From: Rhipidocladum racemiflorum
Taxonomy: Eukaryota; Streptophyta; Magnoliopsida; Poales; Poaceae
Length of the DNA stretch: 64,000 bases
Direction: 5' to 3'
Assembly: GCA_036346355.1 (NCBI GenBank)
Contig: JAYEVF010000033.1
Coordinates: 496,001 to 560,000, forward strand
In this document: piece by piece, positions 23,395 to 34,052 of the stretch
How positions within the stretch are numbered: the stretch's first letter is position 1
Layout: every line of letters begins with the position of its first letter
Position numbers and translations under genes: made by a program
Notes under the pieces: model-generated
Seen by the model: the letters and a program-made list of their open reading frames with translations, nothing else
The model's database searches: none
Told to the model about the DNA's origin: nothing

Positions 23395-23652
23395 ATGCAG
23401 GTTAAATAAAACAACCGCAGATCGATGAGGGCTCATCGTAACCGGTTGGAGACACCAACCTGGCATCGATAAGGTCCATCGGTCTCACGATCTTGCCGCC
23501 ACGTGTGACTACCAACCGTCTTGATACTCTATCAAGAGGGTGAGGGAACCGGGCGATGCCCTTGAGCATCGGGCCCGGATAACTGCATCTGGTTCAAAAC
23601 CGGTACTAAAGGCTCTTTTAAACCGGTACTAAAAGCCCTTTCCGTAGTAGTG
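23395..23652. repeat. Right subterminal repeat region of the CACTA element
   Basis: GATGCAGGTTAAAT, AACCGGTTGGAGACACCAACC, GAAACCGGTACTAAA and AAACCGGTACTAAAAGCCC lie in the last 260 bp. They mirror the words at the left end and are presumably the binding sites of the transposon's DNA-binding protein. Confidence 0.7.
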
Positions 23653-23818
23653 TGCATACCTCTATCATTCATAATTCCCAATGGTTTTTATTACTGTAGA
23701 ATAAATTAACACACACCATCTAAAAGTAATAAAAGTAATAAGTGAAATAATAAAGGAGGACAATTTGATCATTTCTACATATACCTTGGTTGAAGTGCAA
23801 AATCGTAAACGGAGGGAG
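23653..23818. mobile_element. MITE, right part, beyond the CACTA insertion
   Basis: The sequence resumes TGCATACCTCTATCATT and ends CGGAGGGAG followed by TA at 23819-23820, the usual Stowaway-type terminus. With 12270-12369 it makes one MITE split by the 11.3-kb CACTA element. Confidence 0.5.
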
Positions 23819-24689
23819 TATATGTTTGGACTTAATACACTCGTTCCCATGATTTATGTACCTTACTCATCATAATCAAAACCATTAATCCGTGCTGACA
23901 ACCAGCACTAATTTCTACGCATACAGACTCTGCAAGGACTTGCAACAGTATCTCAAAAGGCAGTAACCCACCAATGAAGGTGACGATTCTCAATATCCTT
24001 CATGAAATCCCCCCATTTTCAGCACCGCAACTTAATCATTAAAAATCTTAGCACTGACTCAGGTAACAGATGTGTATTGATAAGCACACAAAGCTCATAA
24101 CAAACAAGTAAACGGTACAAAACATAAGGGGAATAATCATAAGTTGGGTAGGAAAGGCACAATAAATCAGGAAATTCCTTCCTTCTGTGAACTCAATCTC
24201 TAATATCCTTTACCTTTTGCGTGACATGAGGTGCAATTAGTTACTCCACAAATTTGACACAAGTAAAAAAAAACCCACAAAACTACTCAACAAACCAGTA
24301 ACCACATTCATGCTTCATAAATTTACATATGGGATACTTAATCAACACAAAGAAATCATCAATCTCTTAACTATTCATCATCATTTTCCTCAGTATCTTG
24401 CGACAAAGCTCCTCGTACTCTTGCCCTAAAGAACGAACAGCAAACATCAGTACCAGTTTACATGACTTGAAGGCTTTCAAGGAAAAGAAATGGAAAGATA
24501 AGCATTCAATTACCGTAAACACCCAAAATTCATGTTTTAGTATGCCAAAAACTGTTTGACGTTCTGTTTTGAGTTTTGGACTTTGGTGTAGCATGACCTA
24601 TACAATCGAAACCTAGACTGCTAAAAATGGTTTGACATTCTAACAGGAAAATAAAAGGATTTAGTGAACTAGATTTTGATTTCACTCTG
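23819..24689. other. Spacer; possible 3' end of a minus-strand gene
   Basis: No transposon terminus was found. On the minus strand TTCTTTAG (24426-24433) could be a splice acceptor for a 55-bp last exon at 24371-24425 reading RVRGALSQDTEENDDE-stop, followed by AT-rich UTR-like sequence down to about 23880. I do not recognise the protein, and nothing upstream confirms it. Confidence 0.25.
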
Positions 24690-24939
24690 AAGTGAGTGAT
24701 TGTGATTGTTTGGTCCAAAAGTAGGTGCATTGGCATTTTTTTCCATGTTCAGGTATATGTCAATTTCGATGCATCCAAGTGCTAGTGTTATTGAGTAGAA
24801 AGGCGTAGCTGCATAACTGAGATATTCATCTATCCAATTGGTTTTCTCATGTTCCACTGCGTATTCTTTTTAGCAGTAAGGAGGTAACTCATAGTCGCAT
24901 GAGGCCGTGAGCAATGAATGGCTGGAAAACGGAACGAAG

Positions 24940-25800
24940 TAGTTGCCAGAGCACAGGAACCTCGCCCTCGAGGCCATGCCACCAGGCCATGTCTCCTGGT
25001 AAAAGATGATCCCCAGGATGGCCTTGTCCTGCTCAAGAACGACACTGACATCCTCTAGCTCGATCGCCTAGCGGTCGGGTCGATCGACGTGATCGGCCTT
25101 AATGCCAACAACGGCCTGGCCCTCATCGGCAACTACTTTGCCCGTCGTGTGAGTCCACGACACCGCTTAGGGGATCCAGGGGTACGTCAAGGTTCCGGAT
25201 CGGGTGCAACTCAAAGGCCTTCTACATGGCTGCGATCCAGGGGTACGTCAAGGTTCCGGATCGGGTGCAACTCAAAGGCCTTCTACATGGCTGCGATGGG
25301 CCAGGCAGCCGCGCTGGCAGCCTCGTCAGACTACATGTTCCTTTTCATGGGCCTGAGCCAGCAGCAGGCGAGTGAAGGGCGCGGCAAGACGAGCCAGCTG
25401 CTCCCCAGGAAGCAGCAAAAGCCTCATCACCACCGTCGTCGATGCGACTAGTGATCCTGATGCTTCTCACCGGTGGGCCTGGTGGATGTGACGTTTACGC
25501 AGACGAACCAAAAGATCAGCACCATCTTGTGGGCTAGACACCTCGGTCAGTGGTACCTAGAGGAGTTCACCAAGGTGCACAAGACGGACATGTGGATGCG
25601 CGCGTTCCAGGTTCCAGCCACCGGCTACCTGGCCGAGCTACCACTTCTACCAGGGGAAGACCGTCTACAAGTTCGGCTATGGCCTCAGCTACTCTAACTA
25701 CTCTCGCTGGCAAGTCTCATCTGGCACCGGGAAGCTGGCACCCAAGACCAAGGGTGAATCCATCTGGGGGCATCAACAGGCTCAAGCCTATCCTTCGCTG
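24940..25800 (+). pseudogene. GH3 beta-D-xylosidase fragment, copy A
   Basis: The stretch encodes parts of the C-terminal half of a plant cell-wall beta-D-xylosidase (glycoside hydrolase family 3, GH3_C and start of the Fn3-like region): EHRNLALEA, 'NANNGLALIGNYF', 'MGQAAALAASSDYMFLFMGL', 'GGxVDVTFTQTNQKI', 'EEFTKV', 'GKTVYKFGYGLSYSNYS', 'GTGKLAPKTKGESIWG'. The catalytic N-terminal domain is absent. Frames change repeatedly (near 25000, 25130, 25420, 25600, 25680) and a 61-bp tandem duplication is present. No introns are seen within the fragment. It ends near 25790, where noncoding sequence interrupts the last exon. Confidence 0.85.
25173..25294. repeat. 61-bp perfect tandem duplication in the xylosidase fragment
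   Basis: The unit starting GATCCAGGGGTACGTCAAGG occurs at 25173 and again at 25234. Copy B has a single unit (36782 on), so this arose after the segments split. Confidence 0.9.
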
Positions 25801-26284
25801 GCGCTAGTAGCCCCTAGTGTTTAAGCGCCAGTAGGTGAGTGACATACCGCGATTCGACGAAAACGTTGGCATAGGCAGGGAGGCTGCCGCGGTGGCGATC
25901 TAGGCGGGCGCGGAGGTGAAGGAAAACGATAGTGACTGATGGGGAAAGAGGGGGCATAGGGAGGAGGGGGAGGTGCTGATGTAAGCGATGCAGTAGAAGT
26001 GGCAGCATGAAGTTGTGGCGGTTTGCGTGTGTGAAGAGACGAGGATGTGCTAGTCGTGCGTGAAGGGAAGAAAAGTAGTTCAGCGGCCCATCATCCTAAC
26101 CGGCCCAACACAACTCCCCCTTATAACTCCTCTCTTTGCCCAAGACTCGCGTGCGATAGCCGAGCAGGAGCAGCAATGTGGGCGCTGACCAAGTGGGATA
26201 GAGGGGGTATTGTACTGGTTTCATTCCCTTGGCTGCTATGAATTGAGAGAGTTTGAGAAAGTACAAGAATCTTGGCCCACTCAC

Positions 26285-28772
26285 CTCAACTACATCAATG
26301 AAGTCTTGCTTGCTGCTGAAAGAGCCTATCCATTTTGTGTGATCAGGTGTCCTGCATACATACATTATAATAAGTTTGTTACATTCTTGTTGCGGCTAGA
26401 GTATGCCTTAAAGTAAAACTAGTAGGATATGTAGTAATGAGAAAACGCTATCCTTTTTGGTGCATGTCAATCAGTATCAAATAATCAAAGAAACCAACAT
26501 TCTTCATAATCACAAAAAGAATCAACTTGATGTTGCATTAGGTCTGATTGACGGAACCGCATCCATGGAATACAACTTTTATTTCTCCTCAAAAATTTTC
26601 TTCCAACGTATTTCATGTAATAAGATTAACAAAAATATATTTTACCTATAAAATTGACACTTAATAAGGAAACAAAAAAGTTCATATCAACACAACTCAG
26701 TAGTCAATACTCCCTCCAATCAGAAATACGTCATTTTGGGATGCGCGCAACCAAACATTTGAAAATTTGATTATTGATATCTTTTTAAATATTTAGATTG
26801 GATACATAAAAATCATATGTATAGATTTGTCCTGAAAAATACTTTCATAATATTATAATTTTATTGGGTTTTATAAATGTATTATAATATAAATTAGTGG
26901 GGAAAGTTGCATTTTGGGAACCATACAGATGTCCAAAACGACTTGTATTTGTGACCGGAGGGAGTAGTTCAAGAAGAAATTGGAATTCTCGCGAATCATG
27001 ATACTTACCATTGTTAACACCTACCAACATATGCAAATAGCTCACCAGACTATTCTAACTTCGTCGGGCATCATTATAACAATTAGGGTGTCATTTAGAT
27101 ATGCACAACTCATTTATACCATCCAACAGTACATTAGAAAATACTTTAGTTCAGATTTTCGATAATAGATCTCAAAGTCTCAACAATTGTTCCTGCACGT
27201 TCCAAAAAGTCCTTTCATTAATAATCATGCTAAACTAGGGCCTTATTTTTTTAAACAAACAACCACACCAATTAATTATTTAATCTTCACCCCATATTCT
27301 TCCTTACCAGTGAAGCTTTTGCAAATTCAAATTTAAAATTTCCTCCATAGCTGTTGCTGATGCTAATACTTGTGGCAAATGTTTATGGACTAGAACAAAA
27401 GCTAGATTTTCAACCTTCATTGTGTCACATATAGAACCTGGCAGACAAGGCTAATGTATTGTAATGAATTTGTATAACCATATAAGTGCACAATAAGATA
27501 GGCTATGTCCAAACAACATTATATCAATGAAGTTAACACAAACTAACAATTCCATACCCTGAATCCATCTTCATGTGATGGGCATTGAAGAAAAAAATGG
27601 TCGCTGGAACCAACGTAATATCAAAATAGTCAATGTAAACTTGCATCTCCTCAGAATCCATGTCAACCAATGCTATTGTAGCAAACTTGGATACGTCCCA
27701 GGAAGATTTAGCAAGCTGTTAAAAAAGGATGAACATGATGAGATTAAAAATTGCCACAAAGAAGCCATAAAACTTTTCATATACAAAAAAAGATGTGAAT
27801 GAAATGGTTGATACATAAAAGTAATTTACAGGAATTATCTTACTAAACAAATGAGGTGCAAGGCGCTAGAAGTTGATCAAAACGATAAGGAGGGATGTGC
27901 TCTACTCTCTTTTCCTTTCGTTTCCTTGGCATCTATTGTGTTTCATTTTGTGCAACTATGAGACATGTATATCAACCTCGTAGGTCCACTAGGTTTCATA
28001 GATGTTAATCTAAAATATAACTATAGTAAGCTCAGCAGTACAGCCTAATGTTAACAGATTTTTTATTTGTAGGGTTACATAATAGGCATGACCCTACCAA
28101 AACAACAAAAATGCATTTAAAGCAACATGGGATCTACAAACCAACTTTGTAGCCCCACCTAAGATTTAGGCAACCATACGATCTACGTTCCAAGTTAGCA
28201 AACCCAACTGGGGTTCTTCTAAGTGATAATGATGTACTGATCTTCTGCACAACTAGATGAATCTGCCTATTAGTGATGAGGATAGCATAAGCACACAAGT
28301 ACACACACTCAACCGAGAAGGGAGTAAATAGCTTCAATGATAATATGAATCCAATCCAATCAGCAAAACAACACTACAAAATGATGGGAACTAAAACGGC
28401 AGAAGAAAAGAGGTTGGAATCAATTTTAGATATGTAAGCCTCAGCTTCAACCATGCACCTCATTGACCCTGCGGCAACAATCTCCAGCCTATAACCCTTA
28501 CGAGTGCCGAATTTCTTTACTCAAGGCAGTCCATGCCGAGAATGCAGGGGGAACTATGTGCTACGCGCAAGAAGATTACACAAGCATATAGGGTTTGAGT
28601 AAATCCCCCAAGAACTTAGGTAGACTAGTAGACTTACAATGTCGTCGAGGTGGAGGCAGGCGGCGTCGGCGGCTCGGCCGAAGCAGAGGACAAGGACCTT
28701 GTCGAGGGTGTCACGGATGGCAGCGTCCACCTCCCACTTCCACCGTAGGGTCGGCAACACCACTGACCCCAT
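26285..28772 (-). pseudogene. DIM1/TXNL4B-like splicing protein gene fragment, copy A (three exons)
   Basis: Reading leftward, exon 1 (28772-28638) gives MGSVVLPTLRWKWEVDAAIR .. CLHLDDI with donor ATT/GTAAGT. Exon 2 (27715-27558) gives LAKSSWDVSKFATIALVDMD .. IFFFNAHHMKMDSG with acceptor TTAACAG and donor GG/GTATGG. Exon 3 (26351-26285) gives TPDHTKWIGSFSSKQDFIDV plus VE with acceptor ATGCAG and donor GAG/GTGAGT. Phases join cleanly. The protein is a thioredoxin-fold U4/U6.U5 snRNP-associated factor (DIM1 family, the TXNL4B-like branch). The last exon (about 30 residues) is missing because the segment changes to xylosidase sequence at about 26213. Exons 1-3 are open, so this is a truncated gene copy with introns, not a processed pseudogene. 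Intron 2 holds a Stowaway MITE. Confidence 0.85.
26710..26964. mobile_element. Stowaway-type MITE in the DIM1-like intron, copy A
   Basis: CTCCCTCCAATCAGAAATAC at the left and GTGACCGGAGGGAG at the right form imperfect terminal repeats. TA flanks both sides (26708-26709, 26965-26966). The interior is AT-rich. The same element sits at the same place in copies C and D. Confidence 0.85.
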
Positions 28773-29610
28773 CGACCTCCCCCTCTCTTTCGCTCGATCT
28801 ACGCAAGATTCTCTCCTCCGCACTCCGTCGTGCACGCAGTCGAGTTGCGGTGACTGGGGAAAGGAATTTAGCGGCTATTAATGTTAAAGACTATGCTAAG
28901 CCTAAGATATAAAAAAGTACATCACAACTGCACAATTAAAAATAAATTCGAAATTTATGCTTAACATTTCAATAAAATAGATAAAATATATAAAAACAAT
29001 ATAGCATAGTGGAGCAGTAGAAAAGTTAATACTTAATTAACGAATGTTTGGTGTATCTGGGCCTATCATATCTTCATCAACAATAGTACAAGAACCTGAA
29101 CATGCAAAAGATGAAATTGCACATACAAATTAGGCACACAAAACTCCCAAATCAGCATGTCTAGTAAATCTCATGATGGATATAAAAAAACAATAATATA
29201 ACTCCTAAATGTCATCAATATTTAGGTTCTAATTAGACATATCCAACAGAATAACTACTGTTGTCAAACTAAATGGAAAATCTCCTAACATACATTAATG
29301 CTCACTGTCTCAATGAGTTTATCCTTTCTGTAGAGTATATAAAATAGGCACATTCTTGGCTTACAAGCATCCACCTATGTTGCCGCATATTGTCTCTGAC
29401 ATTCTATTCCCGACCAAGCACTTCTCTTGCATATGGATTACTTAGCACCTTAGACTATTGGAAATAAAAACAATGTTTGAACCCATCCTACCCCAATTCA
29501 GCAACTTTTAGCAAATCAAGAGGTAGCACTGAAATGTTCAATTGTCCACATGACAGGAGATACCCATTTTTATTTCTCATACAAGAACAAGTAACCAGGT
29601 CTCCCTATAC
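28773..29610. other. Noncoding part of segment A
   Basis: AT-rich sequence between the DIM1-like exon 1 and the SDR exon, colinear with 44016-44859. No open frame or repeat terminus is recognised. The first 100 bp (28773-28870) are a GC-rich promoter- or leader-like stretch for the DIM1-like gene. Confidence 0.4.
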
Positions 29611-29679
29611 CTGATCTTGAGTAGATTATAACAACATCACCAGCCTTCAGAAACTCCTTTGCCAGTGCATATCCTTCAC
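29611..29679 (-). pseudogene. SDR (NOL/NYC1-like chlorophyll b reductase) exon, copy A
   Basis: The minus strand reads EGYALAKEFLKAGDVVII followed by YSRS, matching the region after the glycine-rich NAD(P)-binding motif of plant chlorophyll b reductases (NOL: GYALAKEFLKAGDNVVICSRS as I remember it). The donor AG/GTATAG is present, but the acceptor is TG instead of AG (copy C has AAACAG), so this copy has lost its splice site. Only one exon of the gene is visible; an SDR of another branch remains possible. Confidence 0.55.
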
Positions 29680-30519
29680 CAGTTTAAGAACATACAAAAG
29701 TTACTGCATAACGACATAAAAAGGTTCAAAAAGCATTTAGAATATATGTCAAAGCTACCAATTTATGCAAGCTTCTTTGACCACAATAGAATATCTAATT
29801 AATGATCTTATAAAGTTTCAAGCTCAAATTATCAACCATTAACCAATCAATGAATCAAAAATCAATTATCATGTGATTCATGGTTTCCTGTCATCCAACA
29901 AAAATGGCATCAAGGTAGCTTAGTATTTTTGTTTCTCAAGATTGGGGAGAAGAAGCTACCTCAATCAGTCATGCTGATCGAAGACCGTGAGTCGATGATG
30001 CAGACACGGATTCGAGCAGCGGGCTGGGCCAAGGGCGGCCGGACGGGGGTGGCGGCCGACTAGCGGGCGGGACTCGGTGCGGGCCGTGCGGCGGTGCCTC
30101 ACTAACTCGGCGGCTCAGCGCCTCTAGTCTTCCGACAAAGCGATCTGCGGAACCAAGCAGCTGGGCCAACGGCCGGGCGGGCGAAGCGAGGTTGGTGGTC
30201 GACGGAGTGGGCGTCTTGACAGTGCCGCCGTGGGATGCGGGGCCGGACAGCGGCAGTGGCGACGGGGCGAGCGGAAGCGGCCGGCGGCGGCAGCGTGAGG
30301 CTCGAGCGTGGCCTGCGTGGGGATGGGGACGGCGTTGAATGCCTAATGGCTAGGACTGGCTGGCCAAAACATTGTCATGCCGGCTGGGCGCCTGGCCAGT
30401 GGGCCAGATTGGAAGTGGCATCGGCCCAAATAAGATATAAACAATATTTTACATTATTATTTGGACTAGGCTTCGAATTTAGGGCTCACTCACTTGTGGC
30501 CCAGCTCCGCCACGAATAG
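29680..30519. other. End of segment A with GC-rich sequence
   Basis: 29960-30345 is GC-rich and corresponds to 45190-45600 in copy C. On the minus strand a donor-like GAG/GTAGCTTC (29953-29963) ends it, so it may be a first exon, but the reading frame differs between copies and I cannot name a protein. After 30423 the two copies part. Confidence 0.35.
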
Positions 30520-30898
30520 TCTCGGATACGAATACGGCACGGATAATATTGATCGCAGATTCGAATCGAATACGGAGCGAAATCGATACGGTACCGGATA
30601 ATTTTTGTCGAATATCGCGCGAAAATATATACCGCATAAAGCACACCGGCGGCCATCGAGGGACGGGGCCAGAGAGGGTGTCGGCGCCGGAGAGGGGAGA
30701 GGAGTCGGTGGCGACTGGGATGGAGAGGGCGGCGACTGGGATGGAGACAGCTTGTGAATGGAGAGAGGGGGAGCGAAAGGGTTAGGGTTAGAGGGGGAGG
30801 CTGGCGCCTGGGAATGGGCGGGGCACATGGGCCGAGTCTGATATTTTTTTTGGTTGTTTAATCCTCGCCTAGGCGCCCGCCTAGGCATCCAGGCGCTC
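30520..30898. mobile_element. Remnants of hAT-type repeats
   Basis: 30520-30640 contains GGATACGAATACGG and CGAATACGG words like other TATCCG-rich remnants in the window. 30640-30898 is GC-rich and ends CCTCGCCTAGGCGCCCGCCT with a CCAGGCGCTCGG tail, the same right-hand block as the hAT elements at 32007-32821 and 35721-36288, but without their terminal CATGGT/ACCTTG and without a target duplication. Confidence 0.45.
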
Positions 30899-31042
30899 GG
30901 TACAAGCTATTAGCAATAGTTGCCCAACACAATAAGCAAAGCAACCAAATAATTCTAGGCTACAAGATTTTGAGTTAGTAAGGTTTGGTACAAGCTATTA
31001 GCAATAGTTGCCCAACACAATAAGCAAAGCAACCAAATAATT
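30899..31042. repeat. 56-bp direct repeat, period 88
   Basis: GGTACAAGCTATTAGCAATA and the following 36 bases occur at 30899-30954 and again, without change, at 30987-31042. It borders the truncated hAT end, so it may mark the break where that element was lost. Confidence 0.9.
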
Positions 31043-31552
31043 TCGACTCATCAGACAAAATATTAGCTCCACTTTTATTGCAATCCTTGTAGGACGTGAC
31101 AAGCTTAATTAAGTTCCGTTCAAGCAATCAAACTACCATACGTAGCAAAGTTCCAAAACATATGCTGTCACCACACCAGGCCATTGATTTCACTGTATCA
31201 TGGAGATCACATCTACTGTTTAAAAATGGCACTTTTACAAGTTCATTTCTATCATGGAGATCACATCTAAATTGTCTAGGAAAGGCAGAACAGCAAATAT
31301 GTACAGATTCAGTCTTTATTTCATTCTATACACTTCACAACCCACCAGATGATGTCATGTTGGCACCCTACCTCTACATTCCAGATCACAATTTCGGTTC
31401 CAATTGGACAAGGACCAAGGTTAGCAGATGAGAGGAGCTCACACCATGTCCAGTTTGATGCATAAAAATTAATCATGTTCGCTATTAACTCATGCACACA
31501 CGCACTCATACAGTCATATAGTCAAAACAACAAAGCCTGAGGAGAAATGTAC
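31043..31552. other. UTR- or intron-like sequence next to the peptidase exon
   Basis: AT-rich sequence with a short direct repeat (TATCATGGAGATCACATCTA at 31195 and 31250, 55 bp apart). A stretch on the minus strand near 31330-31440 is open but I cannot match it to the next exon of the peptidase. Confidence 0.35.
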
Positions 31553-31666
31553 CTGTACAATAAAAGCTTCAATGTGTCGAATCTTGTCAACATTGTCCAA
31601 TAGGTACGAGTCTGAAGGTAAAAATCCCTTATTCACAAAATAGTGGTTTTCAATCCTTGCAAATGT
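31553..31666 (-). pseudogene. Proline iminopeptidase (peptidase S33) exon
   Basis: The exon encodes 38 residues including FARIENHYFVNKGFLPSDS and LLDNVDKIRHI..FIVQ, a conserved region of plant proline iminopeptidases just before the GRYD segment that carries the catalytic Asp. It is bounded by a good acceptor (CTTCAG, 31667-31672) and donor (CAG/GTACAT, 31547-31552), and the frame is intact. I find no neighbouring exons, so it is a captured or left-over single exon with intron flanks. Other alpha/beta hydrolases are less likely because of the HYFVNKGF..DNVDKIRHI string. Confidence 0.65.
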
Positions 31667-32006
31667 CTGAAGAAAAGTTAACCATGTGTTACCAGATATA
31701 AAAGGATATATAATACAAAGTTCAAAGACCATAAAGTATTACAGCATCCACAAAAACATTTGTATATAAATATGATGTGCTGTGTAATTTTTGAAGAAAT
31801 ATGCAAATTATTCTAGTCATTGCAGATATCAACAGCCACCAGCAGCAGTCATCAGTCTACTAGCATCAGAGGAATAATTTTAATTACAAATAGGCGCTGT
31901 ACAATAATTATGTAAAAGTTTCTGTTTTGAAAGTCCAGAGTAAGATCAAACATGAAGAACAAGTAAATAATAATCCTACAGAACCCTCCAAAGGCACCAT
32001 TCTGTT

Positions 32007-32821
32007 CATGGATGTCAAGGCGTCGCCTAGGCGACGCCTAGGCGTCACGGCGCCGGAGGGAGGTCGCCGGGAGCGGTCGCTTCACCTGGCCGAAGAAAGG
32101 CGTCCGCCTGGCCCGTCTAGGCGTCGCCCGGGCCGTCGCGGCGTCTCCAGGCGAGCTCGGGCGGGCGCCTAGGGCTGGGAGGAGGGCGGGGTCACGGGGG
32201 AGTGGCGGGGGACTCACGGGAATAAGGACGCCTAGGGTTGGCGACTCGCATCTGCACCATCCTCCTCCGTGCGCCGCCACCACCTCCGTCGACGCCGTCG
32301 GCTGCAGGTCGGTAAGCCCTCCTCCTCCACCTCCGTCGCCGCTGTCTCGCGCGCGGAGGAGGCGCGGGGGCGACGAGCGAGATGGGGAGGGGCGACCGGC
32401 GAGGGGGGCGATGGGGGAGGAGGCGTGGGGGCGACAGGGGCGACGGGGGCCGCGCAAGGGCGACGGGGGAGGAGGCACGGAGGTGCTGGGCGTGGAGGAG
32501 ACAGAAGTCGAACTCGGAAGAAACAGAGCAAACAGGGAAGCAATGGAAAGGAAGGAAAGGAAAAAAAAGGAAAGAAGAAAAAGGGAAGGAAAAGAAAAAA
32601 AAAAGGGAAAGGGGGAGAAAAGAAAAGGAAAGAAAGGAGGAAAAGAGAGAATGGCTGGAGTCAGATATTTTTTGGAGATATACTGATATTGGTGATATAC
32701 TAATATTGCTTATATACTAATATTGCTATATTATTTTTGGTCGCCTAATCCTCTCCTAGGCGCCTAGGCGTCCAGGCGCTCGGCTAGCGCCTCGCCTCGC
32801 CTTGTCGCCTTGATAACCTTG
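32007..32821. mobile_element. hAT nonautonomous element, GC-rich (AAGGCG type)
   Basis: Termini CATGGATGTCAAGGCGTCGCC and, inverted, CAAGGTTATCAAGGCGAC are flanked by an exact 8-bp duplication ATTCTGTT (31999-32006 and 32822-32829). The interior is GC-rich, with a purine-rich AAGGAAAGG tract at 32520-32645 and a TGATATACTAATATTG minisatellite at 32685-32735. No transposase is encoded. Open frames inside are low-complexity. Confidence 0.88.
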
Positions 32822-32829
32822 ATTCTGTT

Positions 32830-33448
32830 ATTCTCTAAATTCATACTAGACCAACAGCATACAACAGCATAAGCTATCAATTAGATGATCCATCCAACAA
32901 CATACAGCAAGCAGGGAATTTTGACAGGAGGAAAATAGCCCAGCATTAAATCTTATCCGATCATATTGTTCATATTTCAGATGATGAGCATACATTCATA
33001 CATACATATATCACACAGCAATCGGCAGTTCCTACCTGGCTACCTCAACATCAACACCACACTAGTTCCTACTTGGCTACTTCCTACCTCAAATCAGGAG
33101 ACCCAGGGGCGGAGGCGGCAGAGATGGCCCGAGAGTCGAGCGCCCGGGGCCAGTCGAGAGGAGCTTCAGCCGGGGCAGGCGGGCGGAGCTTGGCCGGGCG
33201 GCCAGGAGGAAGAAGCGGCAGAGGGCCGAGAGAAAATCGGCCCGGGCAGGCGAGCTTCAGCCGGCAGCGGCAGGGAGGAGGAGCTCCAGCCGGAGGACTC
33301 GGGGAGGCGTGTAGGGCGCGAAGAAGCGGCAGCGGGACTCGGCGGCGGCCGGGAGAAGCGGGCGCGGTGGCGGGAAGGTGGGAGCCGCGGATAAGCGGCA
33401 GGCTCGAGGCTCGGGAGGGGCGGAGCGCTCGGGGGCGTGAGGGACTAA
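32830..33448. other. Intron-like then GC-rich sequence
   Basis: 32830-33104 continues the DNA interrupted by the hAT element. At 33109 CAGGGGCGGAGG resembles the end of the hAT family found at 46060-46917, and 33116-33440 is purine/GC-rich with frames open on both strands but no recognisable protein. No matching right end was found. Confidence 0.35.
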
Positions 33449-33715
33449 GACCATCTCCAACCATATTCCCTTCATTTCATTCCCTTCCCTGTTCCCTTCC
33501 CTGTTCTCATTCCCTTTATTTCCCCTCATCTCCAACAGATTCCCTTTAAAGGGAATTGTATAGGGAAAGGAGAGAGAATCCCTTCCCAGAAGGAATGGGA
33601 GAGAGAATCCCAGAGGAAAGGGAATGCTGAAGGGAATCCGTTGGAGCGCTGAAGGGAATGAGAATCCCTTCACGGAGGGAAAATGAGAGGGGAAGGGATA
33701 CCCTTGGAGATGGTC
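33449..33715. mobile_element. Tourist-type (PIF/Harbinger) MITE, 267 bp
   Basis: Terminal repeats GACCATCTCCAA and TTGGAGATGGTC are flanked by TAA on both sides (33446-33448, 33716-33718). The interior is made of TTCCCTT/AAGGGAA words that fold back on each other. Confidence 0.88.
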
Positions 33716-33829
33716 TAAGGGTGAGGCTCGTGAGGGGAGCTGCTGTGCCTGTGCAGCTGTGCTAGGGTTAATAACATATGGGCCATTGGCCCATTGCTCA
33801 TTGGCCGAATGGCCGGTTGGCCCGGCTGG

Positions 33830-34052
33830 TTTCTGGATATCCGAATAGGCTAGTTCGGATATATCCGAAAAAAAAATTTAAAATATACCGATCCGACGAC
33901 AATAGTCTATCGAATCCGAATCCGAATCCGAATCTGATACAAAATATCTGAATCCGAATCCGAGGACTATCCGAAAAAATTATCCGAATCCGAACCGAAA
34001 CTATCCGGTTGATCGGTCGGTCGAAAATTATCCGATCCGATTGCACCCCTAC
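33830..34052. mobile_element. hAT-like remnant rich in ATCCGAAT, right end
   Basis: GGATATCCGAATAGG..CCGAATCCGAATCCG..ends GATTGCACCCCTAC, the mirrored form of the terminus at 4706. It abuts the exon-like sequence at 34057. The left end is unclear. Confidence 0.5.

Larger units (their letters stand above)
12370..23652. mobile_element. CACTA (En/Spm) transposon, 11.28 kb, complete ends
   Basis: The left end CACTACTACAGA (12370) and the inverted right end TCCGTAGTAGTG (ending 23652) form the terminal repeats. The flanks carry an identical 3-bp duplication TGC (12367-12369 and 23653-23655), as expected for CACTA insertion. Subterminal regions are packed with ACCGGTACT and GGTTGGTTACACC-type words. 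Inside lie three plus-strand genes: an acidic ORF (12905), a tnp2 transposase (14678-18006) and a Ptta/Ulp1 fusion gene (19535-23161), all broken. Termini look usable, but no intact transposase is encoded, so movement would need a related active element. Confidence 0.92.
24690..30423. repeat. Segment A of a large duplicated block
   Basis: 24690-26200 aligns colinearly with 36310-37750 (segment B), and 26214-30423 with 41425-45680 (segment C). Shared features include the same MITE at the same intron position, the same gene exons and long identical runs such as GGCCCACTCACCTCAACTAC. A lacks the 3.6 kb that separates B from C. At the join the A sequence has TACTGGTTTCATTCCC and C has TACTGGCTTCATCCCC. 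The block is therefore one duplicated unit with a deletion in A, not independent insertions. Confidence 0.85.

Noticed and set aside
32269..32720. Lys/Arg/Gly-rich ORFs of 90-144 codons
   Set aside because: Low-complexity frames inside a hAT element without transposase; frames overlap and share no motif.
33073..33549. 158-codon ORF and minus-strand partners
   Set aside because: Purine/GC-rich low complexity; the end runs into a Tourist MITE.
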